Source: Spongospora subterranea f. sp. subterranea (Eukaryota; Endomyxa: Phytomyxea; Phytomyxea; Plasmodiophorida). Taken from it: a DNA stretch of 64,000 nt. Below, piece after piece: positions 21,334-32,137 of the stretch (the first letter of the stretch is position 1; each line of letters begins with the position of its first letter). A model generated the notes under the pieces. The model was given only the letters and a program-made list of their open reading frames with translations. It was not told the origin of the DNA and made no database searches. The stretch spans positions 62,001 to 126,000 of the forward strand of contig JAUGWO010000097.1 of NCBI GenBank assembly GCA_049724395.1, in the 5' to 3' direction. Both the position numbers and the translations under genes were made by a program.

Positions 21334-21934
21334 TCAAGATTTAGTGGTCTGATTCGTCTCGTGATCATAATAAAACTTTCGCTGGAAATCAATGAACGCC
21401 CGTTGCTCTGCAATGATGTCTTTTGTATCCTGCAAATCGTTAACAGCTTTCGCCAATTCCGATATTTTCCTGGATAATTGGGAAAACGCTGTTTCGAGAT
21501 CAAGCGTCAGATTGGCCCCTGTTGTCTCAACGCAGGTTGGTCCCTGACGTGATATGACGACCGATCCGGAAATATCCTCATCATCTGCGAATCTGACTCC
21601 TCTGCCGGCCTCTCTTGTGGCGCCACCGTTGTGTGAGTGCAACGAGACAGATCCACATTCGTGAGAACCAGCGCTATTGGCGTCGTTGCGTTCAGTCGAA
21701 TCCGGCACTGTATTGGAATTATTTATCAGGACAAGAGAGTCATGATGATCATGATTTACATCTTCCGATCCTGCATTGCAGATTTAGGAGTGCCACTAAA
21801 TATTTTAAATCACTTTTACCAATCGCCTCTATGTCCAAGCTGCGATAGCAGCAAAATCTATCTTTAACAAGGAGCCGTTTAATCTCCCTTATTTGTTCAG
21901 TATTGGACAATGATTTGGATGTTTCAGCAAACAT
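21334..21934 (-). CDS. Small coiled-coil protein, hypothetical
   Basis: Two readings probably belong together. The first exon runs from ATG 21934 (MFAETSKSLSNTEQIREIK ... SLDIEAIG), with GT-AG borders near 21819 and 21772. The main frame, 21708-21334, starts PDSTERNDANSAG and ends in a long heptad stretch (FSQLSRKISELAKAVNDLQD, then FIDFQRKFYYDH). I could not make every splice phase agree, so the 5' structure is tentative. The C-terminal coiled coil is convincing. No family recognised. Confidence 0.45.
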
Positions 21935-22566
21935 TTGAATGTGTGAAAGTTTATATACCGAAGAAGTTCATAAAATGGAGATACTTTTTCACCCTGCGAA
22001 CTGGGCACACGGTCCATATCTCTCAATATAGAAAGGTGATATAATGGGACCGGAGTGCTTAATCAACCTCAACGTCATGGTACATTGATTAGGTCAATAC
22101 GGTATGTGGTGTGCTGGAGCAACAGCGATATTGTGGAACATTTTTGAGAAACCAGTTGCGATATAGCAATATCTGGCGACCATAATGTCAATCCGACCAA
22201 TGCTACAGACACACCATGCCAGGGCGATTCCACTCGCCAACACCTATTTGATCTCTCTACGTTGTTGTGTTGATGCGACAGTATAGAAGCAGCTCCTTTT
22301 TGATGGTGTTAACATCATGGTTGCTGGATTTCGATTGATATTGGTATTTGGTTTGCGGAATGTTTCAAACGTTGAAACGTCGACTTGCTAAAAAGGCAGT
22401 TTTGTCCCGACGATCAATGTGATGATCAATATTCGGTCAACACCTGCTGAATACAAGGGAATTATCCCATTCCCTCTTGAATGGCTTCGCTCGAAATATT
22501 CATTGTTGCTGTTAACGAGCCTCGAATACTCGTTCTCAAACGTTGGTTTGATTCTACAATACCAGC
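21935..22566. other. Intergenic stretch, nothing recognised
   Basis: AT-rich interval upstream of the coiled-coil gene and left of the pogo-type relics. No reading frame or motif I can support. Confidence 0.35.
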
Positions 22567-23250
22567 ATGAATTTCAAACAGCTTGCTGGCGGGAGGTTCA
22601 CCGTTCCGCGAGAGGATCTGTTCACGATGATCGAGACCAAGTTCGAAGCCCAGTTGGCCTTATCTAGACGAAACTGGCGTTTATTAACTTATGAAGTAAT
22701 TCTTTGCAATAGAATATCCGGATCCTCACTCCACTTCAAATTTGTTGGGCATATAAAACTTTGCTCCACATAGCAAAATAATTTGTGGAGTTGTTATGTG
22801 CCGAGCTCAAAGAGAACAGAAATTTCTTGTGGAATAGAAGGGAAAAGCATTGGAAAATGTTATCAACTTTGAAAAAAACATACTTGAAGCAATTTCAGTG
22901 TTTGATTGTTGTCTTTCTTCGTTGATAAACGCCGTTGTAGTCTAGTGAGGCCAAACGAGCTTTGAACTTGGAATCGTCTCCGGCCAGTGAATTGGCCGCA
23001 TTCTTCAAACCCGTATGCAACTCAACGGCGTGGAAAGTTTTGTTGGTTAATCGTATCGAATGCATTCTCAAAATTGTGAATAAAACCTGTCAATAACACG
23101 CTGCCAGCAAGCTGTTTTTGCAGTCAGGTGTTAAATAGTAGGCTGTCTGTAATCGAAGTAGGCCTTATGTACGTGGGCTTTGATGGGTTTGTTCAACGCG
23201 AAATCGCAGACCTGAAAGATAAAGGTAATTTCTTCAGGAAAAAATTTGAT
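22567..23250. mobile_element. Two pogo-type transposase C-terminal relics in opposite orientation
   Basis: Plus-strand piece, about 22567-22690, reads QLAGGRFTVPREDLFTMIE. Minus-strand piece, about 23215-22930, reads CDFALNKPIKAHVHKAY and then FENAFDTINQQNF. Both match consecutive parts of the C-terminal end of the longer pogo/Tc-type transposase at 24845-26417 (DIAINKPLKAK, LAGAVFSVPRKNL, AFDDINARN). They are DNA-transposon remnants. The two pieces share a reverse-complement core (AACAGCTTGCTGGC), so they form yet another diverged inverted pair. The minus-strand copy has internal stops. Confidence 0.6.
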
Positions 23251-23264
23251 CCACACCGTTCCCC

Positions 23265-24056
23265 TTGAGCTGGAGTGAATTTTCTCGAGCCGTTCGGTCT
23301 AGGCCTCCGCAAAAGGACCCATTGAACCGACCTCGCAATTTGCCGAGGGTGTCGGGGCCATCAGACATTGAAAGGACGTCGTTGATCAACATGAAACTGC
23401 ACGACGGAGCCTCAGTGGTTGTAAAGCAGAAGCCCAAGAGCACACTGCAAGAAGCGCGTTTGTTTTTGCTGGCACAAGGGCCCGGCATCGTCGTCCTTCA
23501 TGATTGGCACGAATTGCAGCCTCGAGGCGTTGTTCTCACTGAAGAAATGCTGGCAGATGTACCTGTGGAAGGTTTATCGGTGGAATTGGGTCTGTTGGCG
23601 ATCCGATTGATGGTCGATGGTCTTGGTGCTCTCGATACTGTTTCTCGTGCTGATGTTGTCCATCGTGATATCTCACCAAATAACCTATTGTATTCTCTGT
23701 CTGCTCAGGCGTGGCGCTTAACTGATTTTGGTTGTGCATCGAGTGGACCTGGAATCGCACACAGAGTGTTTGGGACTGACGGGTACATTGCCCCCGAATC
23801 GCTCACATCGCTATCGTACTCGCGCGAATCGGATATTTGGGGCTTCGATATGACAGCGAGGTTCTACTTGTTTCAAATCGAGGACGTGTACAGCAACATG
23901 TCTGAATATGATAGTGATTTGGGGGATCTACTGGCAGTGCTGCAAGGCGCGACCTGTTTTCTCATGTCCGAACGTCCTGGTGATCGTCATTTGCGGCAAG
24001 CATTGCGTCAGTTATTGTCAACACGACATTCCGAATGGAACATACCGGGTTATTGA
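23265..24056 (+). CDS. Protein kinase-like gene, N-lobe incomplete
   Basis: Open for 263 codons without an intron. Kinase landmarks in order: VVVKQKP (ATP-lysine strand), an E in TLQEARLF (alpha-C), VVHRDISPNNLLY (catalytic HRD loop with Asp and Asn), LTDFGCAS (DFG), GTDGYIAPES (APE) and SRESDIWGF (helix F). The glycine loop is missing and no ATG opens the frame, so the 5' part is truncated or in an unseen exon. The HRDISPNN form resembles FunK1-type kinases and the kinase domains of some oomycete crinkler effectors; I saw no effector-type N-terminus. It lies between pogo-type relics at 22.6-23.2 and 24.8-26.4 kb, so capture by transposons is possible. Confidence 0.6.
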   Translation: MSWSEFSRAVRSRPPQKDPLNRPRNLPRVSGPSDIERTSLINMKLHDGASVVVKQKPKSTLQEARLFLLAQGPGIVVLHDWHELQPRGVVLTEEMLADVPVEGLSVELGLLAIRLMVDGLGALDTVSRADVVHRDISPNNLLYSLSAQAWRLTDFGCASSGPGIAHRVFGTDGYIAPESLTSLSYSRESDIWGFDMTARFYLFQIEDVYSNMSEYDSDLGDLLAVLQGATCFLMSERPGDRHLRQALRQLLSTRHSEWNIPGY

Positions 24057-24542
24057 GCCTCGCGACTTATCATCTGACATCCCTGTCATATCAGGAGAAG
24101 CGTAGCCACAATACATTTCTGCAATTTATGTGAGTCATCTGGTCATTGTCTACAACTGCTGTGTATCCTGACCTGTCATCAGGATGTCATGGGGTTTCTA
24201 TAGATGAAACTGAGCTAAGGCTTCCAATATTGTCAATCAATTCTCGGACCCGTCTAATAAATATTTTCCAGACACAGTACTGTACTCCCAGATTCGTCGC
24301 TTTGCATGCAAATGCTTCAGATACATGGACGCCTATCGCGTTAATGGTCCCGATGGCAACAGACTGACCATGCGCCAAGTAGAGTATGCTGTCAAGGTTT
24401 ATAAGCGTCACAGAAACTTGCCAGTTCGCATAATAAACGATCTTTGACTGGGGAAAACCGGTGCAGTCGCACTTATATTTGGCGCAGTAGCGCAACCAGC
24501 GTACGCACTTTCTCATTTCCAATTTGAAATGACTACATACTG

Positions 24543-24691
24543 TACTCACCGGTGGGAGAACAATTTTCACCTTTTCAACCAAAAATGCCGTGGATACACC
24601 AAACTCTACCAGAATACCCAAATTATGGGTTATTTGTACGTCCGCGGTGGAGATGCTCTTAAGGTGAAAATTGTTCTCCCACCGCTGAGTA
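24543..24691. repeat. MITE-like element with ~31-bp inverted ends
   Basis: Left end TACTCACCGGTGGGAGAAC (from 24543) and right end GTTCTCCCACCGCTGAGTA (to about 24691) are near-perfect inverted repeats of about 31 bp, continuing inward with AATTTTCACCTT against AAGGTGAAAATT. Total length is about 149 bp with no coding sequence. The size and terminal repeats fit a miniature DNA transposon or a small hairpin. Further short inverted words (ACCCAAATTATGGGT) lie inside and just to the right. Confidence 0.65.
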
Positions 24692-24844
24692 CCTATACCC
24701 ATAATTTGGGTCGAATTTGTCCCTCCAGATGGGTATACCGTAGACCACGTAATAAACCCACAGATTTTTGCTCCATGTGGCGCAATTGCGTAGTCTTAAA
24801 ACCGGAGATAGATAGTGTCAGTTTTCCATTTTTTTTTATCAAAT

Positions 24845-26417
24845 TCATGTCAAATTGAGCCGAGCGGTCGATTCCGCCATATGCTTATATACTGTTTGCT
24901 CCTGGAGCGATTCCAGGAGACGTTCAAATCGGCTCTGGTCCTCACTCCACGGATCTTGGCCACATACGGCGAAGGCGTCCGCTATCCAACGCCGGGTTCT
25001 GTTTCTCGCATTTATGTCGTCAAAGGCTGCCTCGATCATACCGATTAAGTTCTTTCGTGGAACGGAAAATACTGCCCCCGCAAGCTCTTTCGCTGACAGA
25101 TCTCCGATAGATAGCATTCTGAACTTGTAATATTCGGCCCTGATTTTTGCCTTGAGGGGCTTGTTAATTGCAATGTCGCAAATTTGGTGGATGGAATTCA
25201 TTCCCTCTCCAACGTATTCAATAAAGATTTTCCCCCGCGATGCAGATGCATGATTAGAACGAAGCCAATCATCTATGATCTTTCCGTAGCGTTGCTCGAT
25301 CTACTATTAACAGGGTTCGCTGACTAGGAAACATCTTCAACAGCCATTCCAGGTAGAGAACAAAAATATATTGTGTCATACAATGTGTTGGATTAAACAG
25401 AACTGTCGATCTGACATAATGTTTCCATTGGTGCATGAGAGTTGATCCAGAACCTCCACTATCAATGATGAATGCTGGTAGCAGCTGCGACGATAGTAGT
25501 GAGGCTGTGACCGCCAACGTGACTCCCTTTTTCTCATTTTGCACCGGAACAAGATTCCCAACGCGCTTAGTTCCCTTTGGAACAAGTACACGCTCCGACG
25601 CAGAGTAATACAGTATAAACGACTCATCCATGTTGAAGACATTTTCACATTGCAGGTCTTTCGCAGCCGCGCAGATCTTAGCCGATGATGCACGAGCGAT
25701 AGAGATCCAATCTGATGGAACCTTCTGAGAGATGGATCCTGCCCGGTCCGCATAATTAATTCGTTTGAGCAGCCTTGTCAGCCAGGTCCGAAGGTGTTTG
25801 GCGTCATGCAGCAATTTCTGGAAGCTTTCATTATTGCATCCACTCCAACGAATAACGGTTGCTGCACAAGCTTCCTCACGCGTCATGGGTTTTCCTCGCT
25901 GGAAACGTGAAACCACAAGGTCTTCCAACCAATCACGCTGTTCCTCATAACGAGTAGGCGGTCCCAGTTTGCTTTGCAACCCTGCGTTTGGGATTCTGCA
26001 CGTATTTCTCTTGACATACATGACATCCTTATTCTTGTGTGATAAAGTTGAAGCCCTTTGACAAGACACGACGCCATTGTTCAATAATAAAGTCAGTTGC
26101 TGCTGTTGGTTGCAAGCGAAAAGGTCCGCCTTAGCCTGGTACTCAGAGAGCAATTTCTTTGGAACTTTACTGTCGCCTGCACCATTCCTGAAAATTGATC
26201 GTTTTGCCTTTGGTACGAATTTCAAAATATCATCCTTTGTGACAGCGCTCACTATGTCGATCCACTTATAGATCTTCTCTTTGCGAAGCCAGTCTCTGCA
26301 TGTCTCAGGTTTTACAAGATGTCCGAAAACAGAAGTGAGATCATCAAAATCGGTCCGTCCTAACTGAGGATGCAGGAAGAACCCGATAATCATTGATCTG
26401 GCAGGCCATGTAGACAT
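24845..26417 (-). pseudogene. pogo/Tc-type (DDE_1) DNA transposase
   Basis: ATG 26417 opens a 382-codon frame with an N-terminal DNA-binding region, then the DDE core: VFNMDESFILYYS (first Asp), a VTASLLSSQLLPAFII strand, and TLLIVDRATL (second Asp region). The frame is lost at about 25270. The C-terminal part resumes in another frame at 25201-24845 with the third acidic region and family tail (CDIAINKPLKAKIRAEYYKF, AGAVFSVPRKNL). About 1.57 kb in all. It is one break away from a full-length transposase reading by eye. Terminal repeats were not identified. Its 5' end lies 10 bp from the truncated mariner on the other strand. Confidence 0.8.
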
Positions 26418-26426
26418 GCGGGGGAG

Positions 26427-26967
26427 TTGGTCACTAAACCAGTTACAGTGACCAAGGAAATATATGCAGACATGCTCATCTCAAAGGTTCTGCGGGCGAT
26501 CCGAGACCAGTGGCCGCGTGAAATTCGTCCCATATTCCTTCAACAAGACAACGCTAAACCGCATTTATCAGTTGATGATCCAAGGTTTATCGAAGCAGCA
26601 AGCGCTGAGGGTTTCGACATTCGTCTGCGCTGTCAGCCGCCCAACAGCCCGGGCATGAATGTTCTAGACCTGGGGTTCTTCAGTGCCATACAGGCACTTC
26701 AACACCAAAATGCTAAAAAAAAATGTAGACGAGTTGATAGCTGCAGTGAACAACGCGTTTGCCGAGCTGAATCTCAAAAAACTCAACTATGTTTTCCTAA
26801 CTCTGCAGCAATGCATGGTCTTAACAATGAAAGAAAGTGGGAGGATCAGCTACAAGCTGCCACACATGGGCAAAGAGATGTTGGAGCGCCCAGGAGAACT
26901 ACCATTGGTTATCGATGTCAATACGGAACTTGTCGAGAGCGTCAAAGCCCTAATTTCCACAAAATAA
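26427..26967 (+). pseudogene. Mariner/IS630-type transposase, 5'-truncated
   Basis: C-terminal half of an oomycete Tc1/mariner-like transposase. It begins abruptly at VTKPVTVTKEIYADML. Catalytic motifs present are LQQDNAKPH (second Asp) and CQPPNSPGMNVLDLGFF (third Asp). The tail continues as NVDELIAAVNNAFAEL and KLPHMGKEMLERPGELPL to the stop at 26967. A nine-A run near 26708-26716 shifts the frame by one between the two parts, so it is broken unless the run is miscounted. The first catalytic Asp and the DNA-binding domain are missing, probably removed where the pogo-type element abuts at about 26418-26430. Confidence 0.85.
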
Positions 26968-27192
26968 ACCGCAAATATCTTCCCTTTGTTGCCATGATCC
27001 GTTAAAACTGCTTCCTACACCCTGTTTCATTGTTAAAACCACACGTCTCTGCTGTCACCACCAAATGGGACAGAGGGAGTACTATATACAGTTTAGTGCA
27101 CGTTCGACAGTGGGGTTGCGCCTCCCAACCTACACCACAGTCGTCAATCGTTTGTTATTTCTTCAATCGTTGTGATTGTCATTAGTTGAGCC

Positions 27193-27758
27193 ATGAAGGG
27201 TGCAATTATGTTTATGATCAAGGCCTTTTCGCCCAGCAAACCGTCTCCCCCTGTCTCTATGGGCATGCGTATCTGCAATATATCAGTAGCCACGGTTGCT
27301 GTAGCAGCAGCCTTCTGTATGAATTAACGATTTCTTTTCGAATCATTATAAACTCACTTATATCCTGTTTAGACATATTCATTGCTGTGCATAAGTTTCC
27401 CATTATTGATGAACATGTCATTGCCGCGCTTGTTGCAATAATCAGCATTGCCTTTTTATCTGAAGCATTCAAGCATCTAACATACGAAGCCCAATTATCT
27501 CGTACACAAGAATCGCGTGATTTTTTCTCGAAATTGCGAGGATTCTCTTTCAAAAAAGCAGAATATTCACAAAATCAAGTCGACAGAAATATTCATCGTG
27601 TTTCTGTTTCGATATCCCACTTCCAAGGCCTTACTCTTTTTTTCCTCATGTTCATCTTCTTATCGCTACGCCTAACTCCCAAGTTTCCACTAGAAACCAG
27701 CTTTGCAGCGTCAATTTTCTGTTCTGCATTTCTGCCATGGCTTGCTGCTGGGCAATAA
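27193..27758 (+). CDS. Small multi-pass membrane protein, hypothetical
   Basis: Two exons, 27193-27316 and 27373-27758, joined by a 56-bp intron (gtatgaatt ... ctgtttag). The splice reads through AAAFYIFIAVHKF. The product is about 169 residues. Likely membrane segments: SVATVAVAAAFYIFIAV, HVIAALVAIISIAFLSEAF, LTLFFLMFIFLSLRL, and a C-terminal ETSFAASIFCSAFLPWLA. A charged loop between the second and third carries EAQLSRTQESRDFF. The helix order faintly recalls Ctr copper transporters, but the Met motifs are lacking, so I give no function. Confidence 0.55.
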
Positions 27759-27863
27759 ATTAACGTATAGTTCCCTCACATCACCGTTTTTCAGTGTTTC
27801 TTATTCCGTATTTAATTTTGTTTCGAAAAGATTTCCTGACAGATTTGGGAACAGAACGCGTGA

Positions 27864-28793
27864 TCACCCTCTAGTTGTGCATCTCGACGATAGAACGCCT
27901 ATATGGAACTCAGAATGAATGCAAGCATCGCTTATGATCATGTATCGACCACCATCTACCTTGAAACACGTTGATGAATGGCATGAGATTCGATTTTCTT
28001 CGAAATATTGCGACGAGCACGATTGGTTGCAAAATCGGTGTTTGACAAGGGGATCAAGGAATGATTGATCTGCAAATATGATCGCATAACAATGATAACA
28101 ACTGCATCGTGCCCGCGATTCCGTAGGCATCTCCATGGAGTTTGTTTGCGTGGATTCGATCTCAAACAACTCGTTTGTTTCAAGGTTTCGCCGGCTCTCC
28201 AACCACGCGTTGCGAGCTTCCTGAAAGGGTCGCGGGTCCTCAATCATATCGGATCCGTAGCTACGCTCGGAAGGTTGTGCTGCAATTCCATCGTGGATGT
28301 CCTCTAATGAGCTCGCATTTCCTGCTTTGCTGCTTTTGTTTGTGGTCCCGTTCTCATGGATTGTCAGACCACCGAACCTCACGCTAGGATCGGGCTTACC
28401 CTTACGTCGATCATTGCCTACAACATTGTTTGGCCGACCGGGGATTCTCCGGCTACCTGGCTTCATTTGTCTAATTCCAACAGGTTTAGTTTGCTCCGAT
28501 TTTGCTAAAATTGCTGCTGCAAATTTCCTGATCGACTGCGGTCGAGAATTCTCCCAGAGACAGCCTTTGTTCTTGGATAAGATGCTTTCATATTTCAGTC
28601 GCGCCTCTTGTTGAGTCTGTTTAATCTTTGCCAAACGATTCTCCATTTCCAACATCTCCCGCCGAAGAATATCCGAAGGATGAGATGATTTTGACGGCAA
28701 CGATCCATTCCTGGATACGTTCATTGGCGTCAAACGCTGATTTGCACTTTCAACCATCATCCTGTGATGAGAAGCCAGAGCACTAGATCGCAA
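27864..28793 (-). CDS. Coiled-coil protein with a C-terminal Cys4 zinc motif
   Basis: Single long frame of 309 residues from ATG 28793. The N-terminal part has a coiled coil (REMLEMENRLAKIKQTQQEA). The middle is basic and Pro/Gly-rich. The C-terminal part holds a compact cysteine cluster, CSCYHCYAIIFADQ then FCNQSCSSQYFEEN, that looks like a treble-clef or C4 zinc site. Such coiled-coil plus C-terminal Cys-cluster proteins occur in oomycetes, without a known role to my knowledge. The last 35 residues after STCFK may be intron read-through, since a GTAGAT follows there. The true 3' end is unsure. Confidence 0.6.
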   Translation of the reverse strand: MRSSALASHHRMMVESANQRLTPMNVSRNGSLPSKSSHPSDILRREMLEMENRLAKIKQTQQEARLKYESILSKNKGCLWENSRPQSIRKFAAAILAKSEQTKPVGIRQMKPGSRRIPGRPNNVVGNDRRKGKPDPSVRFGGLTIHENGTTNKSSKAGNASSLEDIHDGIAAQPSERSYGSDMIEDPRPFQEARNAWLESRRNLETNELFEIESTQTNSMEMPTESRARCSCYHCYAIIFADQSFLDPLVKHRFCNQSCSSQYFEENRISCHSSTCFKVDGGRYMIISDACIHSEFHIGVLSSRCTTRG

Positions 28794-28940
28794 AGCCTAG
28801 AACATGGCGAAACTTTTGACATCTGCGATCTGAATCTATACTGCATCCCGTGGGCAATTCAATGCCCAGTTTCGTTTGATTTGTTTTCCATTGAAAGTTG
28901 AGTTTCAAAGACCTTTAGCGAGCGGAGATCTCGGTGGTGA

Positions 28941-29560
28941 TCACCGAAACTGGGGCACTACGATCATTGTCAGGTTGTGCATGTGGAATAAATTGGTGAG
29001 GTTCATTGTAGGAAAGTGGCGGTAATCATTCGTTTCTCCATTGACATAAATCGAAAACTGCAAGAAAAACATCAGAACATCAGGCTGGCCCTTTGCTGGT
29101 ATAACGGTGAAATCAACCAGGGTTTTAACCATCCAGATTAGGGAGATTTCGTTTTTTTTCTTGTGGAGACAGCAAATATGGTCACACTCTTTCTAGCAGT
29201 AAAGGGTAGTCGACAAACAATGGTGAACCTGCAATATTGTCAAAAATTGATAACGTGGCCATTTTGACTTTTGTTTTGAACATTGACAGAGGACTGCACA
29301 CAAGTAGGAAGAATCTATTCCAACGACATGATATGATTCATGTTCAGTGAAACCTGCTTGGCCATAATTGCTGTCAAAGCGCAACTCTGGATGCCTTGTG
29401 CTATTGGGAAACACAAAAACGGAATCTGTTTTCAGACGAAGGAAGGCTCACGCCTCGTCGTGAGAAACACCTTTTTGATTAAATATTGTGAGAGCACAGA
29501 AAATTCGAACATCACATCGTTTGGTTTACAGACTGTGCCCTGCTGGCCAAGGGAAGATGT
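28941..29560 (-). CDS. Hypothetical protein, several short exons
   Basis: The last exon is the best supported: after a TTTTTCTTGCAG acceptor it reads FSIYVNGETNDYRHFPTMN and ends MIVVPQFR-stop at 28941. Upstream patches on the same strand (KKKNEISLIWM near 29125; SYHVVGIDSSYLC near 29330; FEFSVLSQYLIKKVFL near 29500) look like further exons with GT-AG borders, but I could not fix all phases. Mixed hydrophobic and polar content; no family named. Coordinates of the 5' end are approximate. Confidence 0.35.
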
Positions 29561-29834
29561 CCTGCTGAGCGAATGACAAAGCGCTCAATAAGTTGTTCGG
29601 GACCTCACTGTTGGATCTCTATTCTAAGGGAAACAATCGATCAGATGCTTAAGAGTTTCAGTGACTCGACATTCATGATGTGATGGTCAATTGTGCCCTG
29701 TTTTTATCGTGGTGCACACGATCGTTCTGTTGGAAAGTGTGTCTGTTGCCGGATTCCTATCAACGTGGTTTTTCCTTCTAATGACCAGAATACTGACCCA
29801 TTTTCTTCAGCAACAACATCGTTGGGTCTTTATT

Positions 29835-30116
29835 TTATTGTTGCCAAGTTCGCGCTCGCCTGTTTTCCCTCCGTCTTTGGCGTCTGTATTTGGCGAACTC
29901 CCTCCATTGAACGACAACGAGCTTCCGAGTGGATCGAGTACGTCTCATCCATTGAGCGATTTCGTACTTGGAATGTGCTTTGTCTATTGTTGAGCAGACA
30001 CCATGTAGAGGGAAGGCGCAGGGGTCTCCCCAATCGTTTGCAAACTCGGCCACAATCGCGATCATCTCGTCCGGTAGTTGGTCAATCATGTTTGAGATCA
30101 ATACAATAATGACCAA
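29835..30116 (-). CDS. Small F-box-like protein
   Basis: Open reading of 93 residues. Near its N-terminus, DQLPDEMIAIVAEFANDW followed by a Cys-Ala-Phe-Pro and Val-Cys step resembles the F-box pattern LPDELL.xI..fl. After it comes a basic Arg-rich tail. F-box proteins recruit substrates to SCF ubiquitin ligases. Only the first helices match, so this is tentative; it could be an unrelated small protein or the first exon of a larger one. Confidence 0.35.
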   Translation of the reverse strand: MVIIVLISNMIDQLPDEMIAIVAEFANDWGDPCAFPLHGVCSTIDKAHSKYEIAQWMRRTRSTRKLVVVQWREFAKYRRQRRRENRRARTWQQ

Positions 30117-31720
30117 CCAGATACGAATTCTGCCCTGTAATTGTTAACTCAAGCAAACGGCCGACCCATGACCCATGAGATGGTCGGTCGACATTCAACG
30201 ACTCACTTGGCTGACCTGTTTGACCGAGTACGTTCCTCTAACGAATGTGTGACACATGTTTTATGTAGCCCTAATATTGTTTATGGTGGTAATTGTTCAA
30301 CAACCGTATCCGGTTAACGTCATTGTGCAATCACATCATTTGAGTCCAACACTTGATCAAACACAGTACATATATCGAAATGGAAACTGTGACTTCTTCC
30401 AGCTTGCCTATATTAATGTCATGGTGTTGTTAATCTCCTATAAATTTGTCTTGGTCTTTGATATTCAATTTTGATTCTTGGGTTTGGATGGTGTGTTTGG
30501 TTGCCCGTTTTTCAGGTTTTGGAGCCAGCGATTCGTGGGTGAAAACCGCATTGGTACAAGCATCATCATATTCCTGAACGCCTCGTTCTATCTCGACGAC
30601 AGCCTTCAAGAGCAGCTATTGTGAGTCTCGCGGGCAGCTTGGGATTTCGGCAAGGACCCTCGTCGGCTTGTTGGGGTGAATGGGCCAATAATGGGGCTGC
30701 CATCGAAAGGGAGAACGAATTGTTCCGGTTTCGTCCTATTCATACCCTATCCCGAGTGAGTTATCGAATAGCCGGTTTTTCGCCCCCGAAACCTTGGTTT
30801 CAAAACCCGAAAAATGGCAGCCAAACATACCATGTTCAAAAAATTATCCGAGTTCACCCAAAACCCGACTTTTGACTGACATCCTTCTGTCTCAAATCAT
30901 CACCTAAAATATACTCCAATATCTCAATGTTGAAAATTGACTTCATTGGTTCTGTAAATTGGGCAAAAGGACGTTTTACAGGGTATCTTGTGCAATGTGG
31001 ATTTAAGGAGCTGGAGGAATTGGCATTGGGATTGATCGCCGCCCGTGGGCCGACTGCTCTTGTCGAGTTGTCGTTTATTAAAAATAACAATGGGGATAGA
31101 TGCTATATTTTTTACGCCCGTTGCAACCCAACCTCAGTTTGTCAGAAATGACCGCTCAGGCTGCAAACAGGCGACCTTACCGCCAACCCTATCTCGTGTT
31201 TGGATACCTTTCCAATGATGACGTTCAAGGGCAATCTATTTCAATCTGCACCTTTCACCCACAGTTTTGTTCTAATTTTTCAACACCGGTTTTTCCGGTT
31301 ATTCCGTTAAAGCTCTGTCGTCTGGTTAGGCCAGAAGAGCTGCCAAAAGCTCTGGTTTCACTTCCATGCTCTTTCTGGCCAGTCTCGCCCTCTCGTTTCC
31401 GGTTAACCGCATTACCAGTTGGAAGAAGCGACATTTAGAACGGGGACCGGGCGCCAGCTCCAATTCACCCAGAGGTCAATAATTCACACGAGGTTGTTGA
31501 AACAGCGGTTTGCTGGCGCATGTGTCGGTCGGTGGGCGACGATTTCAAACGCGCGTCATTCGTCCCTTCTGATCCTCGAATTTGCAAGCCGTTTACCACT
31601 GGCAACACGAAAGGAAATCTGTTCCCCGATGAGAGAGCTCACGTTAAAACATGTTTCTGGATGAAATCATTCATTGTTTCTGCGTTTGGCGTTTGAAACT
31701 AAGGAACTTCTTCTTTTGTG
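30117..31720. other. 1.6-kb stretch without a recognisable gene
   Basis: Several plus-strand frames of 70-110 codons exist. The most protein-like is 30927-31151, ending in an alternation of hydrophobic and charged residues (LEELALGLIAARGPTALVEL), but none shows a family signature. No repeats or transposon features seen. Confidence 0.35.
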
Positions 31721-32005
31721 TTATAACTTGCTTCGAAATCGCTTTGGTATATTTGAAAAATTTTGCTCTATCGCTACCGGTAATGTCCACTCCACTGTGT
31801 TGACCAGAGACCTTGGATTGGGGACCGGACTGCTATCTCGGCAATACCTGGCGAGCTCGTACATACCCGGGATCGGATCGTCGCGAAAACTGTCAATCAT
31901 GACGGAACGCGATTGTGGTCCCCAATTATCATCAGTCTGTGGAAAAACAATGGACAGAAGATCATGTTCAATTTGTTGTTTCTGTGTTTTGAGGTTTCCC
32001 TTCAT
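31721..32005 (-). CDS. Small hypothetical protein
   Basis: Single frame, 94 residues, from ATG 32005 (MKGNLKTQKQQIEHDLLSI) to a basic end (IPKRFRSKL). The composition is soluble and protein-like, with Asp/Pro-rich and Trp-containing conserved-looking patches (DDNWGPQSRS). It is divergently arranged with the MZT2-like gene 130 bp away, so they may share a promoter. No family recognised. Confidence 0.4.
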   Translation of the reverse strand: MKGNLKTQKQQIEHDLLSIVFPQTDDNWGPQSRSVMIDSFRDDPIPGMYELARYCRDSSPVPNPRSLVNTVEWTLPVAIEQNFSNIPKRFRSKL

Positions 32006-32137
32006 TGGTCAAACATGAACTTTGACACGGTGACCATATATACACGACACAGTCATATGATCGTTACATTTGGCCAAGTTCGTTGGGCACGTTGAGATTG
32101 CCGAAACAAATGCCTGCCACCCAGATCACCAAAGAAC

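Noticed and set aside
27193-27758. Ctr-type copper transporter
   Set aside because: Helix order is vaguely similar but the Met-rich N-terminus and MxxxM motif are absent.
28297-28614. Plus-strand 105-codon frame
   Set aside because: Lies antisense to the long coiled-coil/Cys-cluster gene and has no features of its own.
31100-31664. Plus-strand frames of 80-112 codons
   Set aside because: No domain, no splice logic and overlapping in different frames; chance in a GC-balanced region.
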